DNA of 17,970 nucleotides from an uncultured Oscillospiraceae bacterium (lineage in GTDB: Bacteria > Bacillota > Clostridia > Oscillospirales > Acutalibacteraceae): contig URPG01000008.1 in assembly GCA_900549675.1 (NCBI GenBank), positions 1 through 17,970 on the forward strand. Reading direction: 5' to 3'. The translations under genes and the position numbers were made by a program. Positions 1 through 7,991 of this stretch are shown piece by piece. Position 1 is the first letter of the stretch. The number at the start of each line of letters is the position of its first letter. The notes under the pieces are model-generated. The model did not search any database and was not told where the DNA came from. It saw nothing but the letters and a program-made list of their open reading frames with translations.

Positions 1-723
1 TCCGCCGCAAATAAACAGGATGTTGGAAGTATCCACAGCCAACGTATCTTGCTGGGGATGCTTGCGCCCGCCTTTCGGGGGAACATTGGCAATCGTTCCC
101 TCCAAGATTTTCAGTAATGCCTGTTGAACTCCTTCACCACTGACATCACGGGTAATAGATTGATTTTCAGATTTTCTGGTGATTTTATCAATTTCATCAA
201 TATAAATAATACCGCGTTCTGCTCTTTCAATGTCAAAATCAGCCGCTTGAATTAACCGCAGCAGAATATTTTCGACATCCTCACCCACATAGCCGGCCTC
301 TGTCAAGGTTGTTGCGTCGGCGATAGCAAACGGAACATTTAACAGTTTTGCCAGTGTTTGCGCCAGATAAGTTTTACCAACACCTGTTGGTCCTAACAGC
401 AAAACGTTGCTTTTGGAAAGTTCAACATCATCGTTTTCAAAATAGATACGTTTATAATGATTGTAAACCGCAACGGACAAGGCAACTTTTGCTTTATCCT
501 GCCCAATTACATATTCATCCAAACGCTTTTTCAGCTCATGCGGTTTTGGCAGCAGCATACCGACATCTTTTTTGTCAGATATCTTTCTTTCATTGAGCAA
601 AGCAGATTCATCCTCGATGATTGACATACACAGTTTTACACATGCATCGCAAATATAAACACCATCACCGGCAATCAGTCTGTTTGCCATAGAATGCGGC
701 TTTCCGCAAAAAGAGCAAGACAT
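1..723 (-). CDS. clpX: ATP-dependent Clp protease ATP-binding subunit ClpX (N-terminal 241 residues, cut by window edge)
   Basis: ClpX is the AAA+ unfoldase that recognises substrates and threads them into the ClpP chamber. The frame stays open to base 1, so only residues 1-241 are present. A C4 zinc-binding domain is visible at Cys3, Cys6, Cys25 and Cys28. It is followed by the AAA+ core: Walker A GPTGVGKT at 111-118, pore loop GYVGED at 144-149 and Walker B IIYIDEID at 172-179. The start ATG at 723 follows GGAGAG with good spacing; an in-frame GTG four codons upstream is possible but is less well placed and would put residues in front of the zinc finger. The gene lies 54 nt behind clpP with no terminator between them, so the two subunits of one protease are probably co-transcribed. 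Assignment is secure from the zinc finger plus AAA+ combination. Confidence 0.97.
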   Translation of the reverse strand, partial: MSCSFCGKPHSMANRLIAGDGVYICDACVKLCMSIIEDESALLNERKISDKKDVGMLLPKPHELKKRLDEYVIGQDKAKVALSVAVYNHYKRIYFENDDVELSKSNVLLLGPTGVGKTYLAQTLAKLLNVPFAIADATTLTEAGYVGEDVENILLRLIQAADFDIERAERGIIYIDEIDKITRKSENQSITRDVSGEGVQQALLKILEGTIANVPPKGGRKHPQQDTLAVDTSNILFICGG

Positions 724-777
724 TTCATTCTCTCCGCTCACGGCTCACTCTCCCCTTTCGTTAATTCTCTTCTATAA

Positions 778-1356
778 TTAGAGAATTTTATCAATCAATC
801 CATATTCAAGTGCTTCTTGTGCGGTCATGAAATTATCACGATCCGTATCTTTTTCAATCACTTCAATTGGTTGACCTGTTTTTTCTGCTAAAATTTTATT
901 TAATTTTTGTTTGGTTCTTAAAATATGCTGTGCATGAATATGGATATCGCTGGCCTGACCCTTTGCTCCGCCGCTAGGCTGGTGAATCATAATTTCAGAG
1001 TTTGGTAAAGCGTATCTTTTTCCTTTTGCGCCAGCGGCTAACAAGAAAGAACCCATGCTGGCAGCCATACCCAAACAAATAGTCGAAACATCACAGGAAA
1101 TATGGTTCATCGTATCATAGATGGCCATACCGTCTGTAATGACACCGCCCGGGCTGTTGATATAAAGAGAAATATCTTTGTCAGGATCCTGTCCCCATAG
1201 GTACAGCAGCTGTGCCACAATAACACCCGCGGAAGCGTTGTTAACATCCTCATTCAAAATAATGATACGGTCATTTAATAAGCGGGAGAAGATATCATAA
1301 GAACGTTCTCCTCGATTGGTCTGTTCAATTACATATGGTACTAAGCTCATGTTCAT
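778..1356 (-). CDS. clpP: ATP-dependent Clp protease proteolytic subunit ClpP
   Basis: Serine peptidase that forms the double-heptamer degradation chamber served by ClpX. The protein is 192 residues, the usual length with almost no propeptide. The catalytic triad is Ser100 in GMAASMG, His125 in MIHQP and Asp174 in TDRDNF; the family strand INSPGG is at 66-71. The start ATG has AAAGGA nine bases upstream. A second ATG two codons later would also be readable but is less well spaced. The gene has its own candidate promoter (1387-1415) behind tig, and clpX follows directly, so clpPX can be made independently of trigger factor. I saw no CtsR-type heptad repeat in the upstream region. Confidence 0.97.
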   Translation of the reverse strand: MNMSLVPYVIEQTNRGERSYDIFSRLLNDRIIILNEDVNNASAGVIVAQLLYLWGQDPDKDISLYINSPGGVITDGMAIYDTMNHISCDVSTICLGMAASMGSFLLAAGAKGKRYALPNSEIMIHQPSGGAKGQASDIHIHAQHILRTKQKLNKILAEKTGQPIEVIEKDTDRDNFMTAQEALEYGLIDKIL

Positions 1357-1386
1357 CTTACTACATCCTTTCCAAAAAATCTTCGT

Positions 1387-1415
1387 ATGCTATTGATACG
1401 ATTCTTTATTGTCAA
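1387..1415 (-). promoter_or_regulatory. Candidate sigma-A promoter of clpP-clpX
   Basis: On the minus strand a perfect -35 box TTGACA (1410-1415) is separated by 17 bases from TAGCAT (1387-1392), which matches four of six -10 positions. Transcription would begin near 1380, giving a short leader before the clpP ribosome binding site. This is inferred from sequence only. Confidence 0.6.
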
Positions 1416-1452
1416 ATATCAGCAAAATCAAGAGCATAAAGAAATTATGGTT

Positions 1453-1485
1453 GTTCTGCCGAAAGTTTAATCAATCCGGCAGAAC
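1453..1485 (-). other. Hairpin between tig and clpP, without a clear T-tract
   Basis: GTTCTGCCG (1453-1461) and CGGCAGAAC (1477-1485) are perfect 9-base complements around a 15-base loop, just after the tig stop codon. In the transcribed direction the hairpin is followed by an A/T mixture rather than a run of U, so it is a poor intrinsic terminator. It may be a weak terminator, a 3'-end stabiliser of tig mRNA, or a processing site. Confidence 0.45.
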
Positions 1486-1497
1486 TTCCTGTGGAAA

Positions 1498-2832
1498 TTA
1501 TTTCTCGTCAGCAGTTTCTTCAGCTTTTGCTTTTTTGCTGGTTTTCTTTGCTGTTTTGATAACAGCGTTTTCTTTTACAAAATCAATGGTTTTTTTGTTC
1601 ACAACATCTTTTGCTAAATCTTCCGGACGAATCATTGTTTTAATCTGCTCGACTTCCATGTTGTAATTCTTAGCAAGTTCAGCAAATTCTTTTTCAATCT
1701 CTTCATCAGTAGCCGTAATGCCTTCAATAGAAGCAATTTTCTCCAATGCTAAGCGAATTTTAACTTGATTCTCAGCTTGTGCGCGATAAGTTTTGCGCAG
1801 CTCTTCGGTAGTCATACCTGTATATTTGAGGTAAGTTTCTAAGTTCAGGCCCTGTGACTGCAAACGATAAGCAAACGAATTGATAATTTCATCCACTTCA
1901 TTTTCATACATTTCGTCAGGAATTTCACCTTCCACTTTGGCGATAATAGCTTCTACCATCTGCTGTTCGGCATCGCTGTCAGCATGTTCCTGCTTGTGTT
2001 TTTTCAAATGCTCTTTTACGTCGGCACGATACTCTTTGACGGTGTCAAATTCACTTACATCCTTGACAAACTCATCATCTACTTCGGGCAGTTCTTTTGT
2101 TTTAATTTCATGAATCTTTACTTTAAAGACAACTGATTTGCCTTTTAAATCTTCTGCATGATAATCTTCCGGGAAAGTAACATTGACATCAAATTCATCG
2201 TCTACTTTATGTCCCACAACTTGCTCTTCAAAGCCGGGAATAAACTGGCCTGAGCCTAAAGCGAGTTCATGGTTTTCACCCTTGCCTCCGGCAAAAGGCT
2301 TGTCCTCTAAAAAACCTTCAAAATCGATAACGGCAATATCACCGGTTTCAGCTGCCCGATCTGTCACTTCAACTGTTCTGGCATTTCTTTCTCTAATTTT
2401 TTCAATCTCTGCATCTACTTCTTTTTCGGTGACAGAAACGGTCTCTTTGGTAACTTCAATGCCTTTATAATCCGATACATTCACTTCTGGTTTTACAACA
2501 ACGGTCAATTTGCATTTTACGCCGTTCTCTTTGCTCATCTCTTCAATATTAAAAGCAGATACGGCTACTACTTCCAGTTCGGATTGTTCAATAGCAGTTG
2601 TGACAATTTCACGATAAAGCTTATCAATAGCACCCTCAAAGAAAACTTCTTTACCGTAATATTTTTCGATAAAAGGCAGAGGCGCTTTACCTTTTCTAAA
2701 ACCATCAATGCTGATTTTTTTGCCTTCTACTTTATAAACCTGTTGAATTGCTTCATTAAATTTTTCAGCTGATACTGAAAAATCCAGTTCAAATTTGTTT
2801 GTTTCAAGGTTATTTTTTGCAGTTAAATTCAT
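1498..2832 (-). CDS. tig: Trigger factor, ribosome-associated chaperone and prolyl isomerase
   Basis: Trigger factor docks on the ribosome exit tunnel through L23 and folds nascent chains. The 444-residue product has all three domains. The N-terminal ribosome-binding domain carries the signature GFRKGKAP at 44-51. An FKBP-like isomerase domain lies at roughly 148-235, from TGDIAVIDFEG through the segment GQFIPGFEEQVVG. A helical C-terminal chaperone domain ends in a lysine-rich tail. An in-frame ATG exists eight codons upstream, but only the ATG at 2832 has a ribosome binding site (GAGAGGG, about 8 bases upstream), and it gives the usual family start MNLTAKNN. It is preceded by its own candidate promoter and followed by clpP-clpX, the classic folding-or-degradation cluster. 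Confidence 0.97.
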   Translation of the reverse strand: MNLTAKNNLETNKFELDFSVSAEKFNEAIQQVYKVEGKKISIDGFRKGKAPLPFIEKYYGKEVFFEGAIDKLYREIVTTAIEQSELEVVAVSAFNIEEMSKENGVKCKLTVVVKPEVNVSDYKGIEVTKETVSVTEKEVDAEIEKIRERNARTVEVTDRAAETGDIAVIDFEGFLEDKPFAGGKGENHELALGSGQFIPGFEEQVVGHKVDDEFDVNVTFPEDYHAEDLKGKSVVFKVKIHEIKTKELPEVDDEFVKDVSEFDTVKEYRADVKEHLKKHKQEHADSDAEQQMVEAIIAKVEGEIPDEMYENEVDEIINSFAYRLQSQGLNLETYLKYTGMTTEELRKTYRAQAENQVKIRLALEKIASIEGITATDEEIEKEFAELAKNYNMEVEQIKTMIRPEDLAKDVVNKKTIDFVKENAVIKTAKKTSKKAKAEETADEK

Positions 2833-2878
2833 TATACTATCCCTCTCAATTATCATACTATAAAAGATTCATCACGCT

Positions 2879-2907
2879 ATTATATCATATAGCTATTAAA
2901 ATTTCCA
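2879..2907 (-). promoter_or_regulatory. Candidate sigma-A promoter of tig
   Basis: A perfect -10 box TATAAT (minus strand, 2879-2884) stands 17 bases from TGGAAA (2902-2907), a 4/6 match to the -35 consensus. It lies in the AT-rich gap between the metallophosphoesterase stop and tig, and would give a leader of about 40 bases. Confidence 0.55.
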
Positions 2908-2933
2908 GTTTTTCATGTGAATAATTTATTAAC

Positions 2934-3623
2934 TCACCGAACTAAAACAGGACAGAAATTCACATAATCGCAGGCAATTAAATGCATACGAATCCCTCTA
3001 TATTCTCCCACAGGTGCTTTTTTTGCGGCATACTTCCCATGAATATGCCCAAAATAGCAATCTTTAACCCCATATTCAAGCAAAACATCTAATATAGCTT
3101 TGCTTTCCATTGAATCATAAAGCGGTGGATAATGCAAAAAAACAGTCGGTGGCAGACCGGTTTTTTTTGCTTCATTTAAAGAAAGAAGAAGCCTGCCCAC
3201 CTCACGGTTCAAAATTTTAATATCTTCAGGTGTTTCAGCGTTATAAAGCCAACCGCGTGTGCCGCAAATTGCTTTACCCTCCACAGCAAAAGCATTATTC
3301 TGCAAAATTTCAATATCATTCATATCATTTTGATGCAGAAAATTACTGATTTTACTTTTTGTTGACCACCAATAATCATGGTTGCCCTTTAACAAAATTT
3401 TTTTTCCGGGCAAAGCGTGAATATATTGAAAATCTGCCAACGTTTCTTCCAGTTTCATTCCCCATGATATATCACCGGCAATGACAACGGTATCTTCTTC
3501 AGAAACAATTGCTTCCCAATTTTGTTTCAAGCGTTCTGTATAATCAGACCAACCGGGAAAAACATCCATGGGTTTGTCCACACCAAAGGAAAGATGCAAA
3601 TCAGCGATTACAAACAAACTCAT
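2934..3623 (-). CDS. Calcineurin-type metallophosphoesterase, substrate unknown
   Basis: The 229-residue protein has the full two-metal phosphoesterase set: D8-x-H10 in IADLHLS, GD51 in AGDISW, GN81-H82-D in KGNHDYWW, H164 in FLHYPP, and GH193-x-H195 in FGHIHG. There is no signal peptide or membrane segment, so it is probably cytoplasmic. The tryptophan-rich sequence after GNHD and the overall length fit the group of predicted phosphohydrolases known as COG1768; no physiological substrate can be read from sequence. Its ATG overlaps the thrC stop codon as ATGA (4 bp), with AAGGAAAG upstream inside thrC, so it is translationally coupled to threonine synthase. No threonine-pathway role is known to me for this family. 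Confidence 0.88.
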   Translation of the reverse strand: MSLFVIADLHLSFGVDKPMDVFPGWSDYTERLKQNWEAIVSEEDTVVIAGDISWGMKLEETLADFQYIHALPGKKILLKGNHDYWWSTKSKISNFLHQNDMNDIEILQNNAFAVEGKAICGTRGWLYNAETPEDIKILNREVGRLLLSLNEAKKTGLPPTVFLHYPPLYDSMESKAILDVLLEYGVKDCYFGHIHGKYAAKKAPVGEYRGIRMHLIACDYVNFCPVLVR

Positions 3624-5137
3624 AATGCTTTCCTTTTTTTAGCCAATACTGTCTTTCGGACGAATTCTGCCATATTTTCTTTTTCAATTACTGTGTCAAA
3701 GCGTTCTGTCAGATGCTGCAATTCTTGAATTTGGGGCGGGACAGGCATTCCAGTAATTTTTTCCAAGTTATGAATCTTGGTAAATTCATCTTCTATTTTA
3801 TCTCCACCCAGTGCCGGCAAAACACTTTCACTGAACTTATAGGGATTGGCAGTAGATGCAATAATGACAGGCGTATTGTCACCCGTTTCTTTTAAATAGC
3901 GCTCATAAACTCCAATGGCTACGGCAGTATGGGTATCTGTCAAATATTTTTTAGTTTCAAATGTTTTTTGAATCACTTCGGCTGTTTCTTCATCCGTACA
4001 AAAGCCTCCGTAAAATTTAGCAGAAATTTTATCAAAGGTAGAATCATTAATCTGATAACTGCCTTTACTGTTCAAATCCTGCATCCACTCCGTCAATTGT
4101 TCACTGTTTTCGCCAGATAAACGATAGAGCAGCCGCTCTAAATTACTGGAAACCAAAATGTCCATGGAAGGAGATGTTGTTGTATAAAAATCACGATTTC
4201 GATTATATATTCCCGTATTGATAAAATCAGTCAACACGTTATTAGCATTAGAGGCACAAATAAATTTTTTGACAGGCAACCCCATTTCAGAGGCATAAAA
4301 AGCCGCTAAAATATTGCCGAAATTACCGGTAGGAACCGTAATATTCACTTCTTCATCCAAACTCGAAATGCCGCCTTTGCGATACATTTCAAAATAGGAA
4401 TAAAAATAATACACCACTTGCGGCAATAATCTGCCCCAGTTAATTGAGTTGGCGCTGGAGAAAAAGCAGTCCTGATCTTGTAAAAAAGCATTCATCTCCG
4501 AATCGTTAAAAATTAATTTTACGCCTGTTTGCGTGTCATCAAAATTGCCGTTAACCGCACAAACTGTTACATTTTCTCCCGCCTGCGTTGCCATTTGCTT
4601 TCTTTGTACTTGACTGACACCACCATTGGGATAGAACACGATAATAGATGTTTCGGGTACATCTTTAAAACCCTCCAAAGCGGCTTTGCCGGTGTCTCCC
4701 GAAGTGGCTACCAAAATCACTGCCTCTTGATTTCCACCATTTTTCTTTTGAGAAACAGTTAAAAAACGGGGCAGAATTTGCAGGGCCATATCTTTAAAGG
4801 CACAGGTAGGACCATGCCAAAGCTCTAAAATCCATTTTGTACGATCATTTTTGTCTAATTGCACCAATTGAACAGGAGTTTGTCCGCCGAATTTATCGCT
4901 GGCATAAGCACCTTTTACACAATCGGCAATTTCTTCTTTTGTAAAATCATCAAGAAATAAAGAAAAGATTTCTTCAGCCAATGCCTGATAGCTCAGCTTG
5001 GACCACTCTGCAAAATGTTCTTTTACATTCGGCATTTCCACAGGGACAAACAGACCGCCCTCATGAGATAATCCCTGTGCAATTGCTTGGGAAGCTTTCA
5101 AACGCAGCGCAGGGTTTCTCGTACTTTTATAGAACAT
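3620..5137 (-). CDS. thrC: Threonine synthase
   Basis: PLP enzyme that converts O-phosphohomoserine to threonine and phosphate, the last step of threonine synthesis. The 505-residue form belongs to the long class of threonine synthases with the N-terminal segment containing STRNP (5-9) and GGLFVP (27-32). The PLP lysine is K115 in HGPTCAFKDMALQ. The substrate and phosphate-binding motif ATSGDTGKAA and the later NFGNILAA loop are both present. An open frame begins nine codons earlier, but the ATG at 5137 is preceded by GGAGGG at about 7 bases, so I chose it. A near-consensus promoter sits immediately upstream and the metallophosphoesterase gene overlaps the 3' end. No other threonine gene (hom, thrB) lies in the window. 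Confidence 0.95.
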   Translation of the reverse strand: MFYKSTRNPALRLKASQAIAQGLSHEGGLFVPVEMPNVKEHFAEWSKLSYQALAEEIFSLFLDDFTKEEIADCVKGAYASDKFGGQTPVQLVQLDKNDRTKWILELWHGPTCAFKDMALQILPRFLTVSQKKNGGNQEAVILVATSGDTGKAALEGFKDVPETSIIVFYPNGGVSQVQRKQMATQAGENVTVCAVNGNFDDTQTGVKLIFNDSEMNAFLQDQDCFFSSANSINWGRLLPQVVYYFYSYFEMYRKGGISSLDEEVNITVPTGNFGNILAAFYASEMGLPVKKFICASNANNVLTDFINTGIYNRNRDFYTTTSPSMDILVSSNLERLLYRLSGENSEQLTEWMQDLNSKGSYQINDSTFDKISAKFYGGFCTDEETAEVIQKTFETKKYLTDTHTAVAIGVYERYLKETGDNTPVIIASTANPYKFSESVLPALGGDKIEDEFTKIHNLEKITGMPVPPQIQELQHLTERFDTVIEKENMAEFVRKTVLAKKRKAL

Positions 5138-5173
5138 CACATTCCCTCCATGAAACAAAATCACATATATGCT

Positions 5174-5202
5174 ATTTTACACGGATATCACTCGGATGTC
5201 AA
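5174..5202 (-). promoter_or_regulatory. Strong candidate sigma-A promoter of thrC
   Basis: On the minus strand TTGACA (5197-5202) is followed after 17 bases by TAAAAT (5174-5179). The -35 box overlaps the stop codon of the dipeptidase gene (CTT TGA), so thrC begins a new unit without a terminator in front. A transcript would start near 5167. Confidence 0.7.
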
Positions 5203-6137
5203 AGTAAATTATTCCGTTTAAAAAAGCTTTCTGCATTTTCAAAAAATATTTTTTTAACCAAAGATTCGTTATAGTTTTCTTTTAAAAAGAGTTCATATAG
5301 GTTCTCGACTGATTCCAAGCCATTTACTCCGTTTGGCATTTCGGCCCCGTCAAAATCGCTGCCCATCGCTAACACATCTTCTCCCCCTAAAGAAAGAAAA
5401 TGTTCGGCATGCCGAAGAATGTCATAGACATTGGCCTGGTCTTCCCTTTCACGAAGAAATCCCCGATAAAAATTCAAGCCCACTAAGCCATTTTTCTCGC
5501 AAATTACTTTAAACTGCTCATCTGTTAAGTTGCGGCGATGAGAACATATTTTTCTGGCGTTGGAATGCGAAGCTACAATCGGTTTTTGCGAAAAAGAAGC
5601 CACATCTTCAAACAGCCAATCACTGGCATGAGAAATATCGGCAATGATTCCTGCTTCTTCCATCAAAGCTAAGGCTTTTCGGCCAAAATTCGTTAATCCT
5701 GTTTTAGCTGAAGTCCCCGCCCCTGTTCCAATTTTATTGTCGCCGTTCCAAGTTAGAGTCATCATTTTTACGCCAAGCTTCGCCATTTCGGTTATATTAC
5801 TTAATTCACCTGACAAAGCCAAGCTGTTTTCGACCGTTAGTACTGCCCCTATCTTTTTTTCAGTTTTACATATCTCCAAGTCGCCCTGATTCTGACACAA
5901 AGACAAATATCCGTGATTTTGCTCACATTCTTTTATCAATCGCTGTGCTACCCTTTTAAAAAAAGGAAAAGCAGATTCTTCCGGTACGGAATCTGCCACA
6001 AACACAGCAAAGCACTGGACGTAAACGTCTAAATGTTTTGCTTTTTCAATATTGACATGAAAATTATTGGATAACAGCGGTTTGTCCTGTGCCTCACAGG
6101 CAACCATGGTATCACAATGCAAATCAAAATAATTCAT
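5199..6137 (-). CDS. M19-family (renal dipeptidase-like) membrane-type dipeptidase
   Basis: Zinc dipeptidase of the amidohydrolase fold, expected to split dipeptides and sometimes D-amino-acid-containing ones. Metal and substrate residues match the family in order: H7-x-D9 (DLHCDT), bridging Glu103 (LTVENS), His170 (DISHAS), His191 (ASHSNAR), and Asp261 in GSDFDGA. The length of 312 residues is typical for bacterial members. There is no signal peptide, so the enzyme is probably cytoplasmic. The longest frame reaches into yraN, but the ATG at 6137 gives the natural MNYFDLHCDT start and has GAGGTG six bases upstream; that ribosome binding site overlaps the yraN stop codon, so translation is probably coupled. 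The exact substrate is not deducible. Confidence 0.9.
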   Translation of the reverse strand: MNYFDLHCDTMVACEAQDKPLLSNNFHVNIEKAKHLDVYVQCFAVFVADSVPEESAFPFFKRVAQRLIKECEQNHGYLSLCQNQGDLEICKTEKKIGAVLTVENSLALSGELSNITEMAKLGVKMMTLTWNGDNKIGTGAGTSAKTGLTNFGRKALALMEEAGIIADISHASDWLFEDVASFSQKPIVASHSNARKICSHRRNLTDEQFKVICEKNGLVGLNFYRGFLREREDQANVYDILRHAEHFLSLGGEDVLAMGSDFDGAEMPNGVNGLESVENLYELFLKENYNESLVKKIFFENAESFFKRNNLL

Positions 6138-6147
6138 TTTTTTCACC

Positions 6148-6516
6148 TCAAAGCATAAATGCATTTTGCAGATGTGATACCTCAACAATTTTATCCTTAT
6201 TCATAATTACAGCTATGGCATCAAAACGGGGCTGTAAAGAGGAGGGTTTTCTCTGCAAATAGTCTTGTGCGGTTAATCCTATTTTCTTCTGTTTGGCTTT
6301 AGTAATGGCCTCAAAAGGATGATAGTGTGAAGTTTGTTCTCTTGTTTTTACCTCTACAAATACAATATATCGTTCGTCACAAGCAATTATGTCAATTTCT
6401 CCAAAACGGGAATGATAATTACAAGTTAAAATACGATAACCAGATTTTAACAATTTTTCAGCGGCTATTTTTTCTCCTATAGCACCATTATGATTATTTT
6501 GTTGGCTTCTTGGCAT
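6148..6516 (-). CDS. YraN/UPF0102 family protein, endonuclease-like fold
   Basis: The 122-residue product shows the signature of UPF0102: an N-terminal G-x-x-GE-x-x-A-x-x-x-L helix (11-22), then GE40-I-D42 and E55-V-K57 in FVEVKTR. These acidic and lysine positions are those of the PD-(D/E)XK nuclease fold, so a Holliday-junction-resolvase-like nuclease is predicted by family, but its biological role is not settled. AAGGA stands six bases before the ATG. The start lies inside the rnhB 3' end (23 bp overlap), and the dipeptidase begins 10 nt after the stop. Pairing of yraN with rnhB is common in Bacillota. Confidence 0.9.
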   Translation of the reverse strand: MPRSQQNNHNGAIGEKIAAEKLLKSGYRILTCNYHSRFGEIDIIACDERYIVFVEVKTREQTSHYHPFEAITKAKQKKIGLTAQDYLQRKPSSLQPRFDAIAVIMNKDKIVEVSHLQNAFML

Positions 6517-7108
6517 AATATTTCCTTAAAAAAGAATGGCGATACCCCTCGATTTCACCGAATGCATCTAAGGCACGATAATGTGCCGCTGTGGGATAGC
6601 CTTTATGTGCGGCAAATCCATATTGTGGATACTGCCGGTCCAGTTCTATCATCAATCTATCCCGGCTGACTTTGGCAATAATAGATGCCGCCGCAATACT
6701 AGGCGATTTTGAATCACCTTTTACAATCGCTTCACCGGGGATTCCTATCTGCTGCGGAAGTTTATTTCCGTCCACCAAAGCAAAATCAGGTCGAAGGGTG
6801 AGATTGGCACAGGCACGCTGCATGGCTAAAAAAGTCGCCTGCAAAATATTGATTTCATCGATTTCCTCGGCTGAGGCAAAACCGACACCCACTGCCAATG
6901 CTTTTTCCATGATAACCGGAAATAACGCTTCCCTTTTTTTCTCCGTCAATTTCTTGGAATCATTTAAGCCTTCTATGACGACAGCACGATTCAATATTAC
7001 AGCCGCCGCACAAACAGGACCAATTAAAGGTCCTCTGCCGACCTCATCAATCCCGCAGATAACCTGATATCCCTTTAGTGCCGCACGCTCTTCAAATTCA
7101 AAATTCAT
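6494..7108 (-). CDS. rnhB: Ribonuclease HII
   Basis: Removes ribonucleotides and RNA primers from DNA by cutting the RNA strand of RNA-DNA hybrids. The type 2 RNase H active site is complete: D21 and E22 in GIDEVGRGPLIGPV, D113 in LVDGN, and D150 in AKVSRD. The tail GYRHSF is also typical. The protein has 204 residues from the ATG at 7108, which has GGAGAAAG at suitable distance; a longer open frame upstream would overlap much of the rbgA end and lacks a better site. The gene overlaps the rbgA 3' end by 11 bp and yraN by 23 bp, indicating one polycistronic message. Confidence 0.95.
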   Translation of the reverse strand: MNFEFEERAALKGYQVICGIDEVGRGPLIGPVCAAAVILNRAVVIEGLNDSKKLTEKKREALFPVIMEKALAVGVGFASAEEIDEINILQATFLAMQRACANLTLRPDFALVDGNKLPQQIGIPGEAIVKGDSKSPSIAAASIIAKVSRDRLMIELDRQYPQYGFAAHKGYPTAAHYRALDAFGEIEGYRHSFLRKYYAKKPTK

Positions 7109-7979
7109 CTGCTTTCTCCAGGGTAATTCTGCCCAATTTTCCGCCTCTGAACTCATCAACCACTGTAATGGCCGCACGCTCTAAATCAATTTCACCACCT
7201 GAAATCAGCATACCGCGCTTACGTCCGATTTGTTCTAAAATCTCATGTCCCTGTAGGTATTCTCCAGTGGAAATTTCTGTTTTATAACGGTTATCAATCG
7301 CAGATGGATACAATACCGCCAACTTTTCCAGCAAACGATAGGCCAATAATTCGATATCCATAATTTGATCTTTTACCGCTCCGGTAAATGCAAGCTTTTC
7401 ACCCACGGATTGATCCTCAAATTTAGGCCACAATACGCCGGGCGTATCTAAAAGTTCTAAGCCTTTCTCGACGGTAAACCAGCGATTATGACGAGTGACA
7501 CCAGGCTTATCCTGCACCTCAGCCTTACCCTTACCAGTTTTCACCAAGCGATTAATCAAGGAAGATTTCCCTACATTGGGAATCCCCAACACCATAATGC
7601 GAATCGGGCGGCCCACCATTCCTTTTCTGTCCCAAGCCGAAATTTGTTCTTTCAAAATCTCACGAATCGCTGCCTTAAACTGCGGAATCCCTTTCCCTGT
7701 TTTACAATCAATCGGAATGGCAACCTCAGACTCTTTCTTGAATTTTTCAATCCATTTCTGCGTTTCACGGGGATCTGCCACATCACTTTTATTGAGTAAA
7801 ATTAATTTGGGTTTATTTTTTACAATATCCCTTAAAACAGGGTTTGCACTGCTGTGCGGGATACGGGCATCAACAATTTCAGCTACAATATCTACTAATT
7901 TTAAGTCTTCTGTGATTTTTCTTCTGGTCTTGGCCATATGGCCCGGAAACCACTGAATCGACTGTAATTCTTCTGACAA
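7098..7979 (-). CDS. rbgA: Ribosome biogenesis GTPase RbgA (YlqF)
   Basis: Circularly permuted GTPase needed for late assembly of the 50S subunit. In the predicted protein the G motifs occur in permuted order: G4 NKSD at 63-66, G5-like DCKTG at 91-95, G1 GIPNVGKS at 132-139, G2 Thr162 and G3 DTPG at 178-181. The N-terminal segment IQWFPGHMAK is the family hallmark. The start is not ATG. A GTG at 7988 opens the frame but lies only a base or two from GAGGAG, whereas the TTG at 7979 has AGGAG eight bases upstream, so I prefer TTG (293 residues); the difference is three residues. It follows lepB by a few bases and overlaps rnhB. Confidence 0.93.
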   Translation of the reverse strand: MSEELQSIQWFPGHMAKTRRKITEDLKLVDIVAEIVDARIPHSSANPVLRDIVKNKPKLILLNKSDVADPRETQKWIEKFKKESEVAIPIDCKTGKGIPQFKAAIREILKEQISAWDRKGMVGRPIRIMVLGIPNVGKSSLINRLVKTGKGKAEVQDKPGVTRHNRWFTVEKGLELLDTPGVLWPKFEDQSVGEKLAFTGAVKDQIMDIELLAYRLLEKLAVLYPSAIDNRYKTEISTGEYLQGHEILEQIGRKRGMLISGGEIDLERAAITVVDEFRGGKLGRITLEKADEF

Positions 7980-7991
7980 TTTCTTCACTCC

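Noticed and set aside
1357..1497. CtsR or CIRCE heat-shock operator before clpP
   Set aside because: No GGTCAAA-type direct repeat and no CIRCE inverted repeat seen in the gap.
7495..7956. Plus-strand open frame of 153 codons
   Set aside because: Antisense to rbgA with no start signal or recognisable domain.
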